From NCBI GenBank assembly GCA_020722245.1, contig DYLE01000103.1, positions 1 through 8,668 on the forward strand: a DNA stretch of 8,668 bases, given 5' to 3'. The translations under genes and the position numbers were made by a program. This DNA is from Desulfonema limicola. Lineage in GTDB: Bacteria; Desulfobacterota; Desulfobacteria; Desulfobacterales; Desulfosalsimonadaceae. Below the pieces are notes generated by a model. The model made no database searches. It was not told the origin of the DNA and saw nothing but the letters and a program-made list of their open reading frames with translations. Positions 1 to 7,023 of the stretch are shown here, piece by piece. Every line of letters begins with the position of its first letter. Within the stretch, counting starts at the first letter, position 1.

Positions 1-743
1 CCGACCTCATCTAAAAAAATGGTTCCGCCCGAGGCCGCCTCAAAAAGCCCGACATGGTTTTGATCCGCTCCGGTAAAAGCGCCCTTTTTGTACCCGAACA
101 TCTCGCTCTCAAGCAGGGTTTCCGGGATTCCGCAACAGTTTACGGAAATCAGTTCCTTGGTCGCGCGTTTGCTGCTGAAATGGATTCCCCTGGCGACCAG
201 CTCCTTTCCGGTTCCGCTGTCCCCGGTGATCAGCACCGTAGTGTCAAACTGCGCCACTTTTTTCGCAAGATCAAAGACAGCCTGCATTTTCTGGCTTTTG
301 GCGATCATCTCCCCGAAACCGGAAGCCCCCTCGATGGCCTTGATCTTCTGCTTTAGCCGTAGATTTTCATTTTTTAATCGCTCCTGTTCCTCTGCTTTTT
401 TAATCGTCAGCAGCACCTCGTCGGGTTTAAACGGTTTGGAGATGTAATCATAGGCGCCCAGCTTCATGGCTTCCACGGCGGTATCGATGGTCCCATAGGC
501 CGACATCATGATCACGCTGCATTCCTGCAGCCGCTGTCTGGCCTTCTTCAAAAAGGTCATGCCGTCCATCTTGGGCATTCGAATATCGCAGAGGATAAAA
601 TCATAACGGCTATCTTCAATTTTTCGCAGCGCAAAGACGCCGTCTGCGGCCGTATCCACGTAATACCCGGCGCCGCTCAGCAACGCCTTCAGCATATGCC
701 GCATGTTCTCTTCATCGTCTATGACCAGGATACGTTTGTCCAT
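1..743 (-). CDS. NtrC-family sigma-54-dependent response regulator (C-terminus cut off by window edge)
   Basis: The visible 247 residues hold an N-terminal receiver domain (about 1-120) and the first half of a sigma-54-interacting AAA+ ATPase domain. In the receiver, D9/D10 form the acidic pocket, D53 (CDIRMP context) is the phosphorylation site, and S81 and K103 complete the switch. A charged helical linker (about 115-137) follows. The AAA+ part shows Walker A GDSGTGKE (174-181), the sigma-54 contact loop GAFTGA (221-226), and the start of Walker B (GGTIFLDE, 239-246), where the window ends. Family knowledge: phosphorylation drives oligomerisation, and ATP hydrolysis then remodels sigma-54 RNA polymerase. 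The Fis-type DNA-binding domain must lie left of the window. The cognate kinase ends 13-16 bases upstream, so the two are co-transcribed. Two adjacent ATGs (746 and 743) are possible starts; a weak GACGG lies 6 bases before 743. Target genes are unknown. Confidence 0.95.
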   Translation of the reverse strand, partial: MDKRILVIDDEENMRHMLKALLSGAGYYVDTAADGVFALRKIEDSRYDFILCDIRMPKMDGMTFLKKARQRLQECSVIMMSAYGTIDTAVEAMKLGAYDYISKPFKPDEVLLTIKKAEEQERLKNENLRLKQKIKAIEGASGFGEMIAKSQKMQAVFDLAKKVAQFDTTVLITGDSGTGKELVARGIHFSSKRATKELISVNCCGIPETLLESEMFGYKKGAFTGADQNHVGLFEAASGGTIFLDEV

Positions 744-759
744 CATTTACCGTCAGAAT

Positions 760-2274
760 TTACTGTTTTGAGGCGAAGGACTGCTCTTTTTTTTGAAGGG
801 GAAGCGTAATCACTACGGCTGTTCCCCGGCCGGGTTCGCTTTCCACCGAGATGCCGCCCCCCATCTGCGCGATAATCGCGTGGCTGGCCGAAAGCCCCAG
901 CCCTGTGCCCTTTCCCGGTTCCTTGGTAGTATAAAACGGATCAAAGATATTGTCGATATCTTCCTTGGCAATACCGATCCCGTCGTCTGCCACAATCAAC
1001 TTAAATACCGCCTGGCCATGCTCTTCTTTATCATCGGTTATCAGCCGTATCTCGCGCCTTGAGGAACCACCCGCCGCGGCAATGGCGTCCGCAGCATTGA
1101 TCATCAGGTTCAACAACACCTGCCGCAGCTGCTGGGCATCGCCATAAATCCTGTCCTGCGAAGCAAAGAGCCGGCTGGTGATTCGAATATCCGCCATAAT
1201 CGGATGATGGGCCATGCTTTCCATTGCCTCCTGAATGACCTCGTGGGCGGAGAGCAGGACCGGCCGGACCGGCTGGGTCCTTGAAAAATCAAGAAGCTGA
1301 CGAATGACCCGATGAATCCGGTTGATCTCCGCCTCGGCGCGGTCGATATAATCCCTGCCTGCCGTATCATTTGCGGCAATGGAGGTTTTTCGCAAGAGCC
1401 CAAGATATCCCAGCACCACACCGATGGGATTGCCGATCTCGTGGGCGATGCCTGCCGAAAGCCTTCCCACAGAGGCCAGTTTTTCCGCCCGGATCATGTC
1501 GTTTTGCGCCTTCTGAAGCTCGGTATTGGCGGCCTGAAGCGATTCCAGAGAGGACTTCAACCGCTCCCGGTCGGCCTCGATTTGCTGGATCATTCGGTTC
1601 AGGGCGTTCGAGAGCCGGTTGAATTCATGGTGCCGTTTCTGCGGATAAAAATAAAGAGGCTGCACCCCGCTGTATCCCTCTGTGATTTTAATCATCCGTT
1701 GAATCGGTCTAAAGATCATCCGGGATATCCGGTAAAACCCAAGAAGCAGGATAATAACAAGGTTTATCGCCAGATAAAGCGCCACGGTTTTTTGGGCGCC
1801 TCGAAGGGTCTGATAAATGTCCTTTAAATCCACCACAAGGGTGGCCGCGCCCTTCATTCCGGCGCTGTCCACCAGAGGGTCGGAGAGGATCATATACCGT
1901 TTTTGTTTCCAGAACACCCCCCAGGTATTCCCCGCATAACGGACCTGTGGTTTTCCTGTTTTTTCAACATTTAAGGTAATCTCACGGATGTTGATTCCGA
2001 TATCCTCCTTGATCCGGCCGGACATATGCTCCGTGTTTGAGGGATCATGCACATCCAGCATGACAAACCCCGGAAAACCTTCCAGACCCCTTCCAGCCGG
2101 ATGATCCATTCGTCCCATAAGAGCGGATAGGCTCAGGCGGGCCTGCTCGGCCCTGGCCCGGATCAGATGATGCTCCGCAATCCTGACCCAAACGACATCC
2201 ACCGACACCATCGCAAGCAGAAAAAGCAGCGCAAAATCAACAACGGTCCTGGTTTTTAGGCTATGGAAAACCAC
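760..2274 (-). CDS. Membrane-bound sensor histidine kinase, partner of the adjacent NtrC-type regulator
   Basis: This 504-residue kinase has a first membrane span at about 11-30, an extracytoplasmic sensing segment at about 31-162, a second span at about 164-182 and a HAMP-like linker (P190 to about 235). A coiled stretch runs to 262. The HisKA dimerisation helix carries H278 in AHEIGNP, the NtrB-like phosphoacceptor signature. The ATPase domain (about 380-494) has the N box (N393, D396), the G1 box (DDGIG, 430-434), the F box (F447) and the G2 box (GKGTGLGL, 454-461), so all catalytic elements are present. The sensing segment looks like one Cache/PAS-like fold (inferred), and the ligand is unknown. 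The start is GTG: the frame is closed by a TAA at 2343-2341, no ATG lies between, and the next internal ATG is at residue 22 inside the first span. The ribosome site (GGACGG, about 8 bases upstream) is weak. A good promoter sits 50-80 bases upstream. Confidence 0.95.
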   Translation of the reverse strand: MVFHSLKTRTVVDFALLFLLAMVSVDVVWVRIAEHHLIRARAEQARLSLSALMGRMDHPAGRGLEGFPGFVMLDVHDPSNTEHMSGRIKEDIGINIREITLNVEKTGKPQVRYAGNTWGVFWKQKRYMILSDPLVDSAGMKGAATLVVDLKDIYQTLRGAQKTVALYLAINLVIILLLGFYRISRMIFRPIQRMIKITEGYSGVQPLYFYPQKRHHEFNRLSNALNRMIQQIEADRERLKSSLESLQAANTELQKAQNDMIRAEKLASVGRLSAGIAHEIGNPIGVVLGYLGLLRKTSIAANDTAGRDYIDRAEAEINRIHRVIRQLLDFSRTQPVRPVLLSAHEVIQEAMESMAHHPIMADIRITSRLFASQDRIYGDAQQLRQVLLNLMINAADAIAAAGGSSRREIRLITDDKEEHGQAVFKLIVADDGIGIAKEDIDNIFDPFYTTKEPGKGTGLGLSASHAIIAQMGGGISVESEPGRGTAVVITLPLQKKEQSFASKQ

Positions 2275-2326
2275 AGCGTGAGCCGTCCATCCATGAGGGT
2301 TTTCAACAAAATTCCTATTTTTTTGA

Positions 2327-2355
2327 AATATAAGAGTATTTTAAATGATTATCAA
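2327..2355 (-). promoter_or_regulatory. Sigma-70-type promoter for the two-component operon
   Basis: On the minus strand, TTGATA (2355-2350) is followed after exactly 17 bases by TATATT (2332-2327). Each hexamer matches the consensus at five of six positions. Transcription would begin near 2320 and leave a leader of about 45 bases before the GTG at 2274. The site was read by eye, with no transcript evidence. Confidence 0.6.
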
Positions 2356-2387
2356 TGACTTTATACCAAGCTGAAAAAGGTTTGAAA

Positions 2388-2416
2388 TTTACACCCTTCT
2401 TTAAATAGGCTATATT
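2388..2416 (+). promoter_or_regulatory. Sigma-70-type promoter for the small membrane protein and hydrolase genes
   Basis: TTTACA (2388-2393) and TATATT (2411-2416) are separated by 17 bases, each matching consensus at five of six positions. The start of transcription would be near 2423, about 50 bases before the ATG at 2476. The site lies back to back with the minus-strand promoter; only 32 bases separate the two -35 boxes, so a bound regulator could affect both. Confidence 0.6.
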
Positions 2417-2475
2417 CATGACACGACACAGATGATTCAACCGACAACCCCTTCATTCAAAAAAGGACATCATCC

Positions 2476-2679
2476 ATGCGGGGAGCATTTTTTGTGGTGA
2501 TTCTCATCGCCATGCTGATTGTGGGAATTCTGGTGATTCGGGACATGAAAACCGAAACCGAAAAAGGCGTCAATAAAACCGAGGCCATCGACAGGGCAAA
2601 ACAGACCGCCCATACCGTTGATGACGCCATGCAAAAAATCAAGGATGCGGCCAGACAGACCAGCAGACAGGAGCCGTGA
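2476..2679 (+). CDS. Small single-span membrane protein of unknown function
   Basis: I do not recognise a family for this 67-residue protein. Residues about 4-21 form one strongly hydrophobic helix next to the N-terminus. A polar tail rich in Lys, Asp, Glu and Gln (about 23-67) follows and is probably an amphipathic helix. The spacing of hydrophobic residues in the tail suggests a short coiled coil or surface helix (inference). No cleavage site or lipobox is visible, so it is likely an anchored protein rather than an exported one. The gene is real on three grounds: AAAAGGA (2461-2467) lies 8 bases before the ATG, a good promoter lies upstream, and its TGA overlaps the GTG start of the hydrolase (shared GTGA, 2676-2679), a typical sign of translational coupling. 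The coupling suggests the two products are made together, possibly as partners at the membrane. Confidence 0.8.
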   Translation: MRGAFFVVILIAMLIVGILVIRDMKTETEKGVNKTEAIDRAKQTAHTVDDAMQKIKDAARQTSRQEP

Positions 2680-3674
2680 TCAAAATCCGAGAAAAAAATC
2701 GGACCTTGCGGGAAATCGCGCGGCTCCGGCTGCACCATGATAACGGCCGCTACCTCGATCCCTTTACCGGAAACCGCAGGCGAATTTTAGGAAGGGTGTT
2801 GTACTGGAAGCTGTTTACCCGCAACCCGTATGCGAGTCTTTATAAAAATGAAATGGTCGTTGCGGTAAGGGTGGACTGGCCGGCCGTAAAAAAATCCCGG
2901 GGACTGTCCCTCACCTACCTGAAGCACGCCTGTCTGCTGATCAAGGATCAGGACACCCATCTACTCATCGATCCCGTGTTTCACGCTCTACCGGGCTTTA
3001 TCCCGGATTTCACCCCTTTTGATTTTGATCTTTGCAAAATCCCCAGGCCGGATCATGTTTTAATCACCCACGGCCATTACGACCATCTGGATACACGCAC
3101 TCTGGCAGGCTTCGACAAAAACACCCATGTTATTTCACCTTTAGGGTACGACCGCATTCTTCACGGTTTACATATGAAAAACATCACCCCGCTGGACTGG
3201 TTTGAGCAATCCGCTCAGAACGGACAGCGCATCACCTTGCTTCCCTGCCGCCACTGGAGCATGCGAAATCCCGTCGTCGGTCCCAACCGCTCCTTATGGG
3301 GCTCCTACCTGATTGAAACCGCCAGCGGGCCCACCCTGTATATCGCCGGAGACACCGCCTATTTTGACGGCTTTGCCGAGATCGGCCGCGACTACGCCAT
3401 CGACCTGGCGATCTTCAACCTGGGGGCCTATGAACCCCGCTGGGTGATGGCGCAAAGCCACATGAACCCGAAGGAAACGGTCCGCGCCTTTGAGCTTCTG
3501 GGCGCCAAAAAGCTGATGATCGTCCACTGGGGCAGCTTCCGGCTCGGGAATGAACCGGTCTACCTGCCGCCGATTGAGCTCAAAGAGGAGCTTGAAAAAA
3601 AAGGATTGATACAACGCTGGATCGACATCCGCCACGGTCAAACCATCGATGTTGAAAAGGCTTTAACTGATTAA
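2676..3674 (+). CDS. Metallo-beta-lactamase-fold hydrolase, NAPE-PLD-like
   Basis: This 332-residue protein has the motif HGHYDH (H132, H134, D136, H137), then H193 in a CRHWS context, D226 in AGDTAYF and H284 in VHWGS. Together these match the seven ligands of a two-metal centre as seen in N-acylphosphatidylethanolamine phospholipase D and related Lactamase_B_2 proteins. H262 in SHMNP matches a further conserved active-site histidine of that group. The N-terminal 75 residues are basic and precede the fold, and no signal peptide is visible, so it is probably cytoplasmic or membrane-associated. The substrate is not readable from sequence: bacterial relatives are poorly characterised, and phospholipid hydrolysis is only suggested by homology. 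The start is GTG, overlapping the previous stop; AGGAG (2669-2673) is only 2 bases away, so initiation probably relies on coupling. The next methionine (residue 60) is too far in. Confidence 0.92.
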   Translation: MIKIREKNRTLREIARLRLHHDNGRYLDPFTGNRRRILGRVLYWKLFTRNPYASLYKNEMVVAVRVDWPAVKKSRGLSLTYLKHACLLIKDQDTHLLIDPVFHALPGFIPDFTPFDFDLCKIPRPDHVLITHGHYDHLDTRTLAGFDKNTHVISPLGYDRILHGLHMKNITPLDWFEQSAQNGQRITLLPCRHWSMRNPVVGPNRSLWGSYLIETASGPTLYIAGDTAYFDGFAEIGRDYAIDLAIFNLGAYEPRWVMAQSHMNPKETVRAFELLGAKKLMIVHWGSFRLGNEPVYLPPIELKEELEKKGLIQRWIDIRHGQTIDVEKALTD

Positions 3675-3682
3675 GGCTTTTT
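3655..3682. terminator. Bidirectional intrinsic terminator between the hydrolase gene and tyrS
   Basis: The sequence folds as AAAAGGCTTTAA, loop CTGA, TTAAGGCTTTTT: a 12-pair stem that includes two G-U pairs. A-runs on one side and T-runs on the other make it work on either strand. It covers the TAA stop of the hydrolase gene (3672-3674) and begins 10 bases past the tyrS stop, so the two converging transcripts share it. Confidence 0.65.
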
Positions 3683-3691
3683 CGATGATTT

Positions 3692-5014
3692 TTATGCGGA
3701 CACCTTGATCTTGTGAAACTTCTTCTTGCCGGCCCTCAACAGGATCTCCCCGTTATCAAGGTCTGCGGTGGTCACCATGTATTCCGCGGAGTCGAGACGG
3801 TTTCCATTTAAATATGCGCCGCCCTGCTGAATCAGGCGTCTTGCCGCGCTGCCGGACGTGGCCAGCCCCACCTGATGATACAGTTTAAACGCCGGAATCC
3901 CTAAGGCCAGTTTGGCGTTTTCAAGAAAGGAATGGGGCACGACCTCTGAGGAAATCGAAACATCCACACCACTCCCCAGATTTATTTCTCCGACATCGAC
4001 CCTTCCTGGAATATCGCTTGAGGGCAGAATTGATTTTGGAATCTTTCGGTGTCCAAAGGCGGCCATGGCGCCGAGGTAGGCTTTATCAGCCTCTGCCTTT
4101 CCATGGCAGAGTTTGGTGGCTTCATAGGCTAAAATAAATTTCGCGTGGTTGAGATCCGCATCCTTAAGGGTCTTGACCGCGTTGATCTCATCCATGGGGA
4201 GAAAGGTAAAGAGCGCCAAAAACCGCGCGACATCCCGATCATCCGTGTTTACCCAGTATTGGAAATAGTCATAAGGGCTTGTTCTTTCCGCATCCAGCCA
4301 GACCGCGCCTGCGGCGCTTTTCCCCATCTTTGCGCCGCTGCTGGTGGTGACCAGCGGAAAGGTGATGCCGAAGGCGGTTTCCTGACGCATTTTGCGGATC
4401 AGTTCGATCCCGGCCACAATGTTCCCCCACTGGTCGGCCCCGCCCATCTGAAGACGGCAGCCGTAGTCGTCATAGAGCTTTAAAAAATCATAGGCCTGAA
4501 GCAACATATAGTTGAACTCGATAAAACTTAAACCCTCTTCCGAGTCAATGCGCATTCGATAGCTTTCCGCCTTGATCATTCGGTTTACGGAAAAATGCCG
4601 GCCGATATCCCTTAAAAACGGAATGTACTCCAGGCCCACCAGCCAGTCCGCATTGTTGACCAAAAGCGCAGCGCCCGAATCAAAGCGAATAAAGCGGGAG
4701 AGCTGGCTTTTCAGCCCGCATGCGTTTTCCTCCACCATTTCAACGGTCAGCAGCTTGCGCATTTCGGTCTTGCCGCTGGGATCGCCGACCAGGCCGGTCC
4801 CGCCGCCGACCAGGGCGATGGGCCGATGCCCGTTGTCCTGCATGTGTTTTAAAGCCATCATGGGTACCAGGCTGCCCACATGAAAGCTCGACGCCGTGGG
4901 GTCAAACCCGATGTAGCAGGCAACCGGCCCGGATGCCACATACGCCTTCAATTCCTGGTCATGGGTGGTGTTTTCTATGAACCCGCGCTCCTGCAATATG
5001 TCCATCACGCTCAT
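3692..5014 (-). CDS. tyrS: Tyrosyl-tRNA synthetase
   Basis: This class I synthetase attaches tyrosine to its tRNA. Counting from the ATG at 5014, the Rossmann catalytic domain starts with a YIGFDPTA segment and the HIGH-type motif HVGS (45-48). The tyrosine-binding segment QMGGADQWGN (189-198) and the KMSKS loop in the form KMGKS (229-233) follow. An anticodon-binding helical region comes next, and a C-terminal S4 RNA-binding domain (about 383-440) ends in a lysine-rich tail. At 440 residues it is a little longer than the usual 420-430, with extra sequence near 325-365 between the helical and S4 domains. The sequence resembles the E. coli TyrS type rather than TyrZ. An upstream in-frame TTG at 5020 sits 5 bases from TAAGGG and is an alternative start; the ATG is 11 bases away. 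The gene follows rny by 14 bases and was probably transcribed with it. Confidence 0.97.
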   Translation of the reverse strand: MSVMDILQERGFIENTTHDQELKAYVASGPVACYIGFDPTASSFHVGSLVPMMALKHMQDNGHRPIALVGGGTGLVGDPSGKTEMRKLLTVEMVEENACGLKSQLSRFIRFDSGAALLVNNADWLVGLEYIPFLRDIGRHFSVNRMIKAESYRMRIDSEEGLSFIEFNYMLLQAYDFLKLYDDYGCRLQMGGADQWGNIVAGIELIRKMRQETAFGITFPLVTTSSGAKMGKSAAGAVWLDAERTSPYDYFQYWVNTDDRDVARFLALFTFLPMDEINAVKTLKDADLNHAKFILAYEATKLCHGKAEADKAYLGAMAAFGHRKIPKSILPSSDIPGRVDVGEINLGSGVDVSISSEVVPHSFLENAKLALGIPAFKLYHQVGLATSGSAARRLIQQGGAYLNGNRLDSAEYMVTTADLDNGEILLRAGKKKFHKIKVSA

Positions 5015-5028
5015 GTTCAATAATACCC

Positions 5029-6591
5029 TTACTTGTTCGCGTATTCCACGGCCCTGGTTTCCCGGATCACCATGACCTTGATCTGCCCCGGAAAGGTCAA
5101 CGACTCCTCAATCTTTCTGGCAATATCCCGGCTCAGCAGCACGGCATTCTCATCGGATATGCTGCCTCCGTCCACAATCACCCGAAGCTCCCTGCCGGCC
5201 TGTATGGCATAGGCGTTGGAAACCCCCTTAAACGAGTTGGCGATCGCCTCCAGTTCCTCAAGCCGTTTGATGTAGTTTTCAAGCAGCTCCTTTCTGGCCC
5301 CCGGCCTTGCCCCGGACAGCCCGTCGGCGGCCTGAACCAGCACATCATAGATGGATTCGGGCGGAATTTCTTCATGATGGGCGGCAATCGCATGCACGAC
5401 CCTGGAGGACTCCCCGCATTTTTTCGCCAGCCGGGCCCCGATCTCCGCATGGGACCCGTCCACCTCATGGTCCACCGCCTTTCCGATGTCATGAAGCAGC
5501 CCCATCCGTTTGGCCAGTTTGACGTTGAGCCCCAGCTCCGCAGCCATTGCGCCGCATAAGAAACCCACCTCAACGGAGTGCTGCAGCATGTTCTGGGCAT
5601 AGCTGGTCCGGAATTTGAGCATCCCCAGATACCGGATCAGCTCGTTGCTCAAGCCGTGGACCCCCAGATCAAAGGCCGCCTGGTCGCCGGCTTCCTTGAT
5701 CGCTACCTCGACCTCCTCACCGACCTTTTTAACGATATCCTCGATCCGGGCCGGATGAATGCGGCCGTCCTCGATGAGTCGGATGAGGGATAGCCTGGCC
5801 ACCTCGCGCCGCACGGGATTGAAGCCCGACAGGATCACCGCCTCCGGGGTATCGTCAATGATCAGATCGATCCCGGTGGCCGCCTCCAGGGCGCGAATAT
5901 TCCTTCCCTCCCGTCCGATGATCCGGCCCTTCATCTCATCGTCGGGAAGCTGAACCACTGAGACCGTGCGTTCCACGACAAAATCCCCGGCGTAGCGCTG
6001 AATCGCGGTGGCGATAATTTTTTTCGCCTCCTTGTCCGCGTTCTCCCTGGCCTCGGTGGTGATCCGCTTGATCAGCTTGGCGGCATCGTGCTTGGCCTCG
6101 TTTTCCATGGACTGAAGCAGAAGCTCCTTGGCGCCTTCAGCGGTCAGACCGGATAAGGCTTCCAGCTTTTTGCGCTCCTGAGTGATCATTTCATTGTATT
6201 CCTTTTTTAGAACCTCAATTTCGGCCTCCTTTTGATGAATCGCCTTCTCCCTGCGGGCCATCTCCTTGGTCTGCGCTTCAATCTGTTCATTTTTTTTGTC
6301 TAAATGCTCTTCCTTCTGTTGAAGCCGTTTTTCCAGGCTTTTTATTTCTGCCCGGGCATCGGCGGTTTCCGCATCAAAATCGTTCTTCATCTTGAGCAGC
6401 CGGTCCTTGGCCTCCAGCTGGGCCTCTTTTATCAGAGACTGGGCTTTCTGCTCTGCCGTATGAACAATCATTGCCGCATGATTTTCGGCCTCTTTTGATT
6501 TTTCTGTGGCGATCCGTTCCCTCAGAAAATGGAAGCCTACAAACCCGAGAAGCCCGCCGATGACAATAAGCAATATATATGTGGCATACAT
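5029..6591 (-). CDS. rny: Ribonuclease Y
   Basis: RNase Y is a membrane-anchored endoribonuclease that starts mRNA decay. The 520 residues, the usual length, show every expected part. There is one N-terminal membrane span (about 2-22), a long charged coiled coil (about 25-195), a KH RNA-binding domain with the GxxG loop GREG (226-229), and an HD domain. In the HD domain, H338, the H367-D368 pair, H405/H406 and D423 provide the metal site. A C-terminal helical region follows. AGGAG lies 6 bases before the ATG at 6591, so the start is secure. It stands downstream of the 6S RNA and zapA, and the tyrS ribosome site overlaps its stop codon. RNase Y is best known from Firmicutes, but it also occurs in Desulfobacterota, where it is used in place of, or beside, RNase E. 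Confidence 0.97.
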   Translation of the reverse strand: MYATYILLIVIGGLLGFVGFHFLRERIATEKSKEAENHAAMIVHTAEQKAQSLIKEAQLEAKDRLLKMKNDFDAETADARAEIKSLEKRLQQKEEHLDKKNEQIEAQTKEMARREKAIHQKEAEIEVLKKEYNEMITQERKKLEALSGLTAEGAKELLLQSMENEAKHDAAKLIKRITTEARENADKEAKKIIATAIQRYAGDFVVERTVSVVQLPDDEMKGRIIGREGRNIRALEAATGIDLIIDDTPEAVILSGFNPVRREVARLSLIRLIEDGRIHPARIEDIVKKVGEEVEVAIKEAGDQAAFDLGVHGLSNELIRYLGMLKFRTSYAQNMLQHSVEVGFLCGAMAAELGLNVKLAKRMGLLHDIGKAVDHEVDGSHAEIGARLAKKCGESSRVVHAIAAHHEEIPPESIYDVLVQAADGLSGARPGARKELLENYIKRLEELEAIANSFKGVSNAYAIQAGRELRVIVDGGSISDENAVLLSRDIARKIEESLTFPGQIKVMVIRETRAVEYANK

Positions 6592-6628
6592 TCTCTACTC
6601 CTGAAAAATATTAAAATTAAAGAAATGA

Positions 6629-6653
6629 GGCTGGTGGTCACAAAACCGCCGCC
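6629..6653 (-). other. Imperfect hairpin in the leader of rny
   Basis: GGCGGCGGT (6653-6645) can pair with ACCACCAGCC (6638-6629), leaving one C-A mismatch and one bulged A, with a six-base loop. It lies about 25 bases before the rny ribosome site. The T-rich stretch after it is interrupted, so it is a poor terminator. It could be a stability or cleavage element, but the function is unknown. Confidence 0.35.
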
Positions 6654-6756
6654 TGTCAAACCTCAGCCAGGTCATCATTATGACTAAACTAAAATGATAG
6701 AAAAAATGTGGGGGATTAAGAAAGGCGTGAATGTTGCCGGCGCACAGGGGCTGCAA

Positions 6757-6942
6757 GAGATTGCCCCCGCCGCGAACGTGTTGAAAGAGACCTTGAACCA
6801 GCTTGATCAAGGTGGGCGCCTTATGGATCCTTTAGGCTTTTCCGCATATTGGGAACATGCACACCGGAACCAGCGAAGGCCCCCGTAATTTGACTGTTGG
6901 GACAAGAGACATTATTCAATCACGATCGCAGCAGGGGCTACA
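6757..6942 (-). ncRNA. ssrS: 6S RNA, regulator of RNA polymerase
   Basis: 6S RNA mimics an open promoter and holds housekeeping RNA polymerase in stationary phase. The fold is directly visible. The terminal stem pairs 6938-6921 (GCCCCTGCTGCGATCGTG) with 6780-6763 over 18 positions, with two G-U pairs and one mismatch. A large open centre follows, and an apical stem pairs GGGGGCCTT (6884-6876) with AAGGCGCCC (6822-6814). On the 3' side of the centre is the small hairpin ACCTTGA/TTCAAGGT (6813-6790), nearly identical to the matching element in E. coli 6S RNA. The segment near 6871-6858 (GGTTCCGGTGTGCATG) also resembles the E. coli molecule. Position just after zapA is the classic location of ssrS. 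The exact ends are uncertain by about 10 bases; I saw no convincing promoter of its own, so it may be processed from the zapA transcript. Confidence 0.88.
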
Positions 6943-7023
6943 AACACGAACTCTCCGCCGCTGTAAGAAAATCCTCGATAAAAATACGGCGTTTCATTTA
7001 AAGTGATGTATCGATAACACCGC

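Larger units (their letters stand above)
6592..7023. other. Gap between zapA and rny (432 bases), mostly 6S RNA
   Basis: No protein gene is supported here. From the zapA side there are about 80 bases with no clear promoter or terminator, then the 6S RNA. After it come about 165 bases of leader holding an alternative hairpin (6768-6747), a short palindrome (GTCAT-AATG-ATGAC, 6684-6671), a GC-rich hairpin (6653-6629) and the rny ribosome site. Open frames on the plus strand here only mirror the 6S RNA. Confidence 0.7.

Noticed and set aside
54..447. Plus-strand open frames opposite the response regulator
   Set aside because: They are antisense to a clearly conserved receiver and AAA+ coding sequence and resemble no family.
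793..1827. Several open frames on both strands inside the kinase gene, including one of 171 residues
   Set aside because: The kinase frame carries all catalytic motifs; the others have Arg/Pro-rich compositions typical of shadow frames.
2457..2738. Minus-strand frame of 93 residues across the small membrane protein gene
   Set aside because: The plus-strand frame has a promoter, a ribosome site and coupling to the next gene; the opposite frame has none.
6595..6810. Minus-strand frame of 71 residues upstream of rny
   Set aside because: It runs from within the 6S RNA into the rny leader, has no family resemblance and covers RNA structural elements.
6694..6888. Plus-strand frame of 64 residues between rny and zapA
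   Set aside because: It is the complement of the 6S RNA stems, which explain the base pattern.
6941..7020. Possible dedicated promoter for 6S RNA
   Set aside because: TATTTT and TTTATC boxes occur, but no acceptable -35 box lies at 16-18 bases, and the distance to the expected 5' end is poor.
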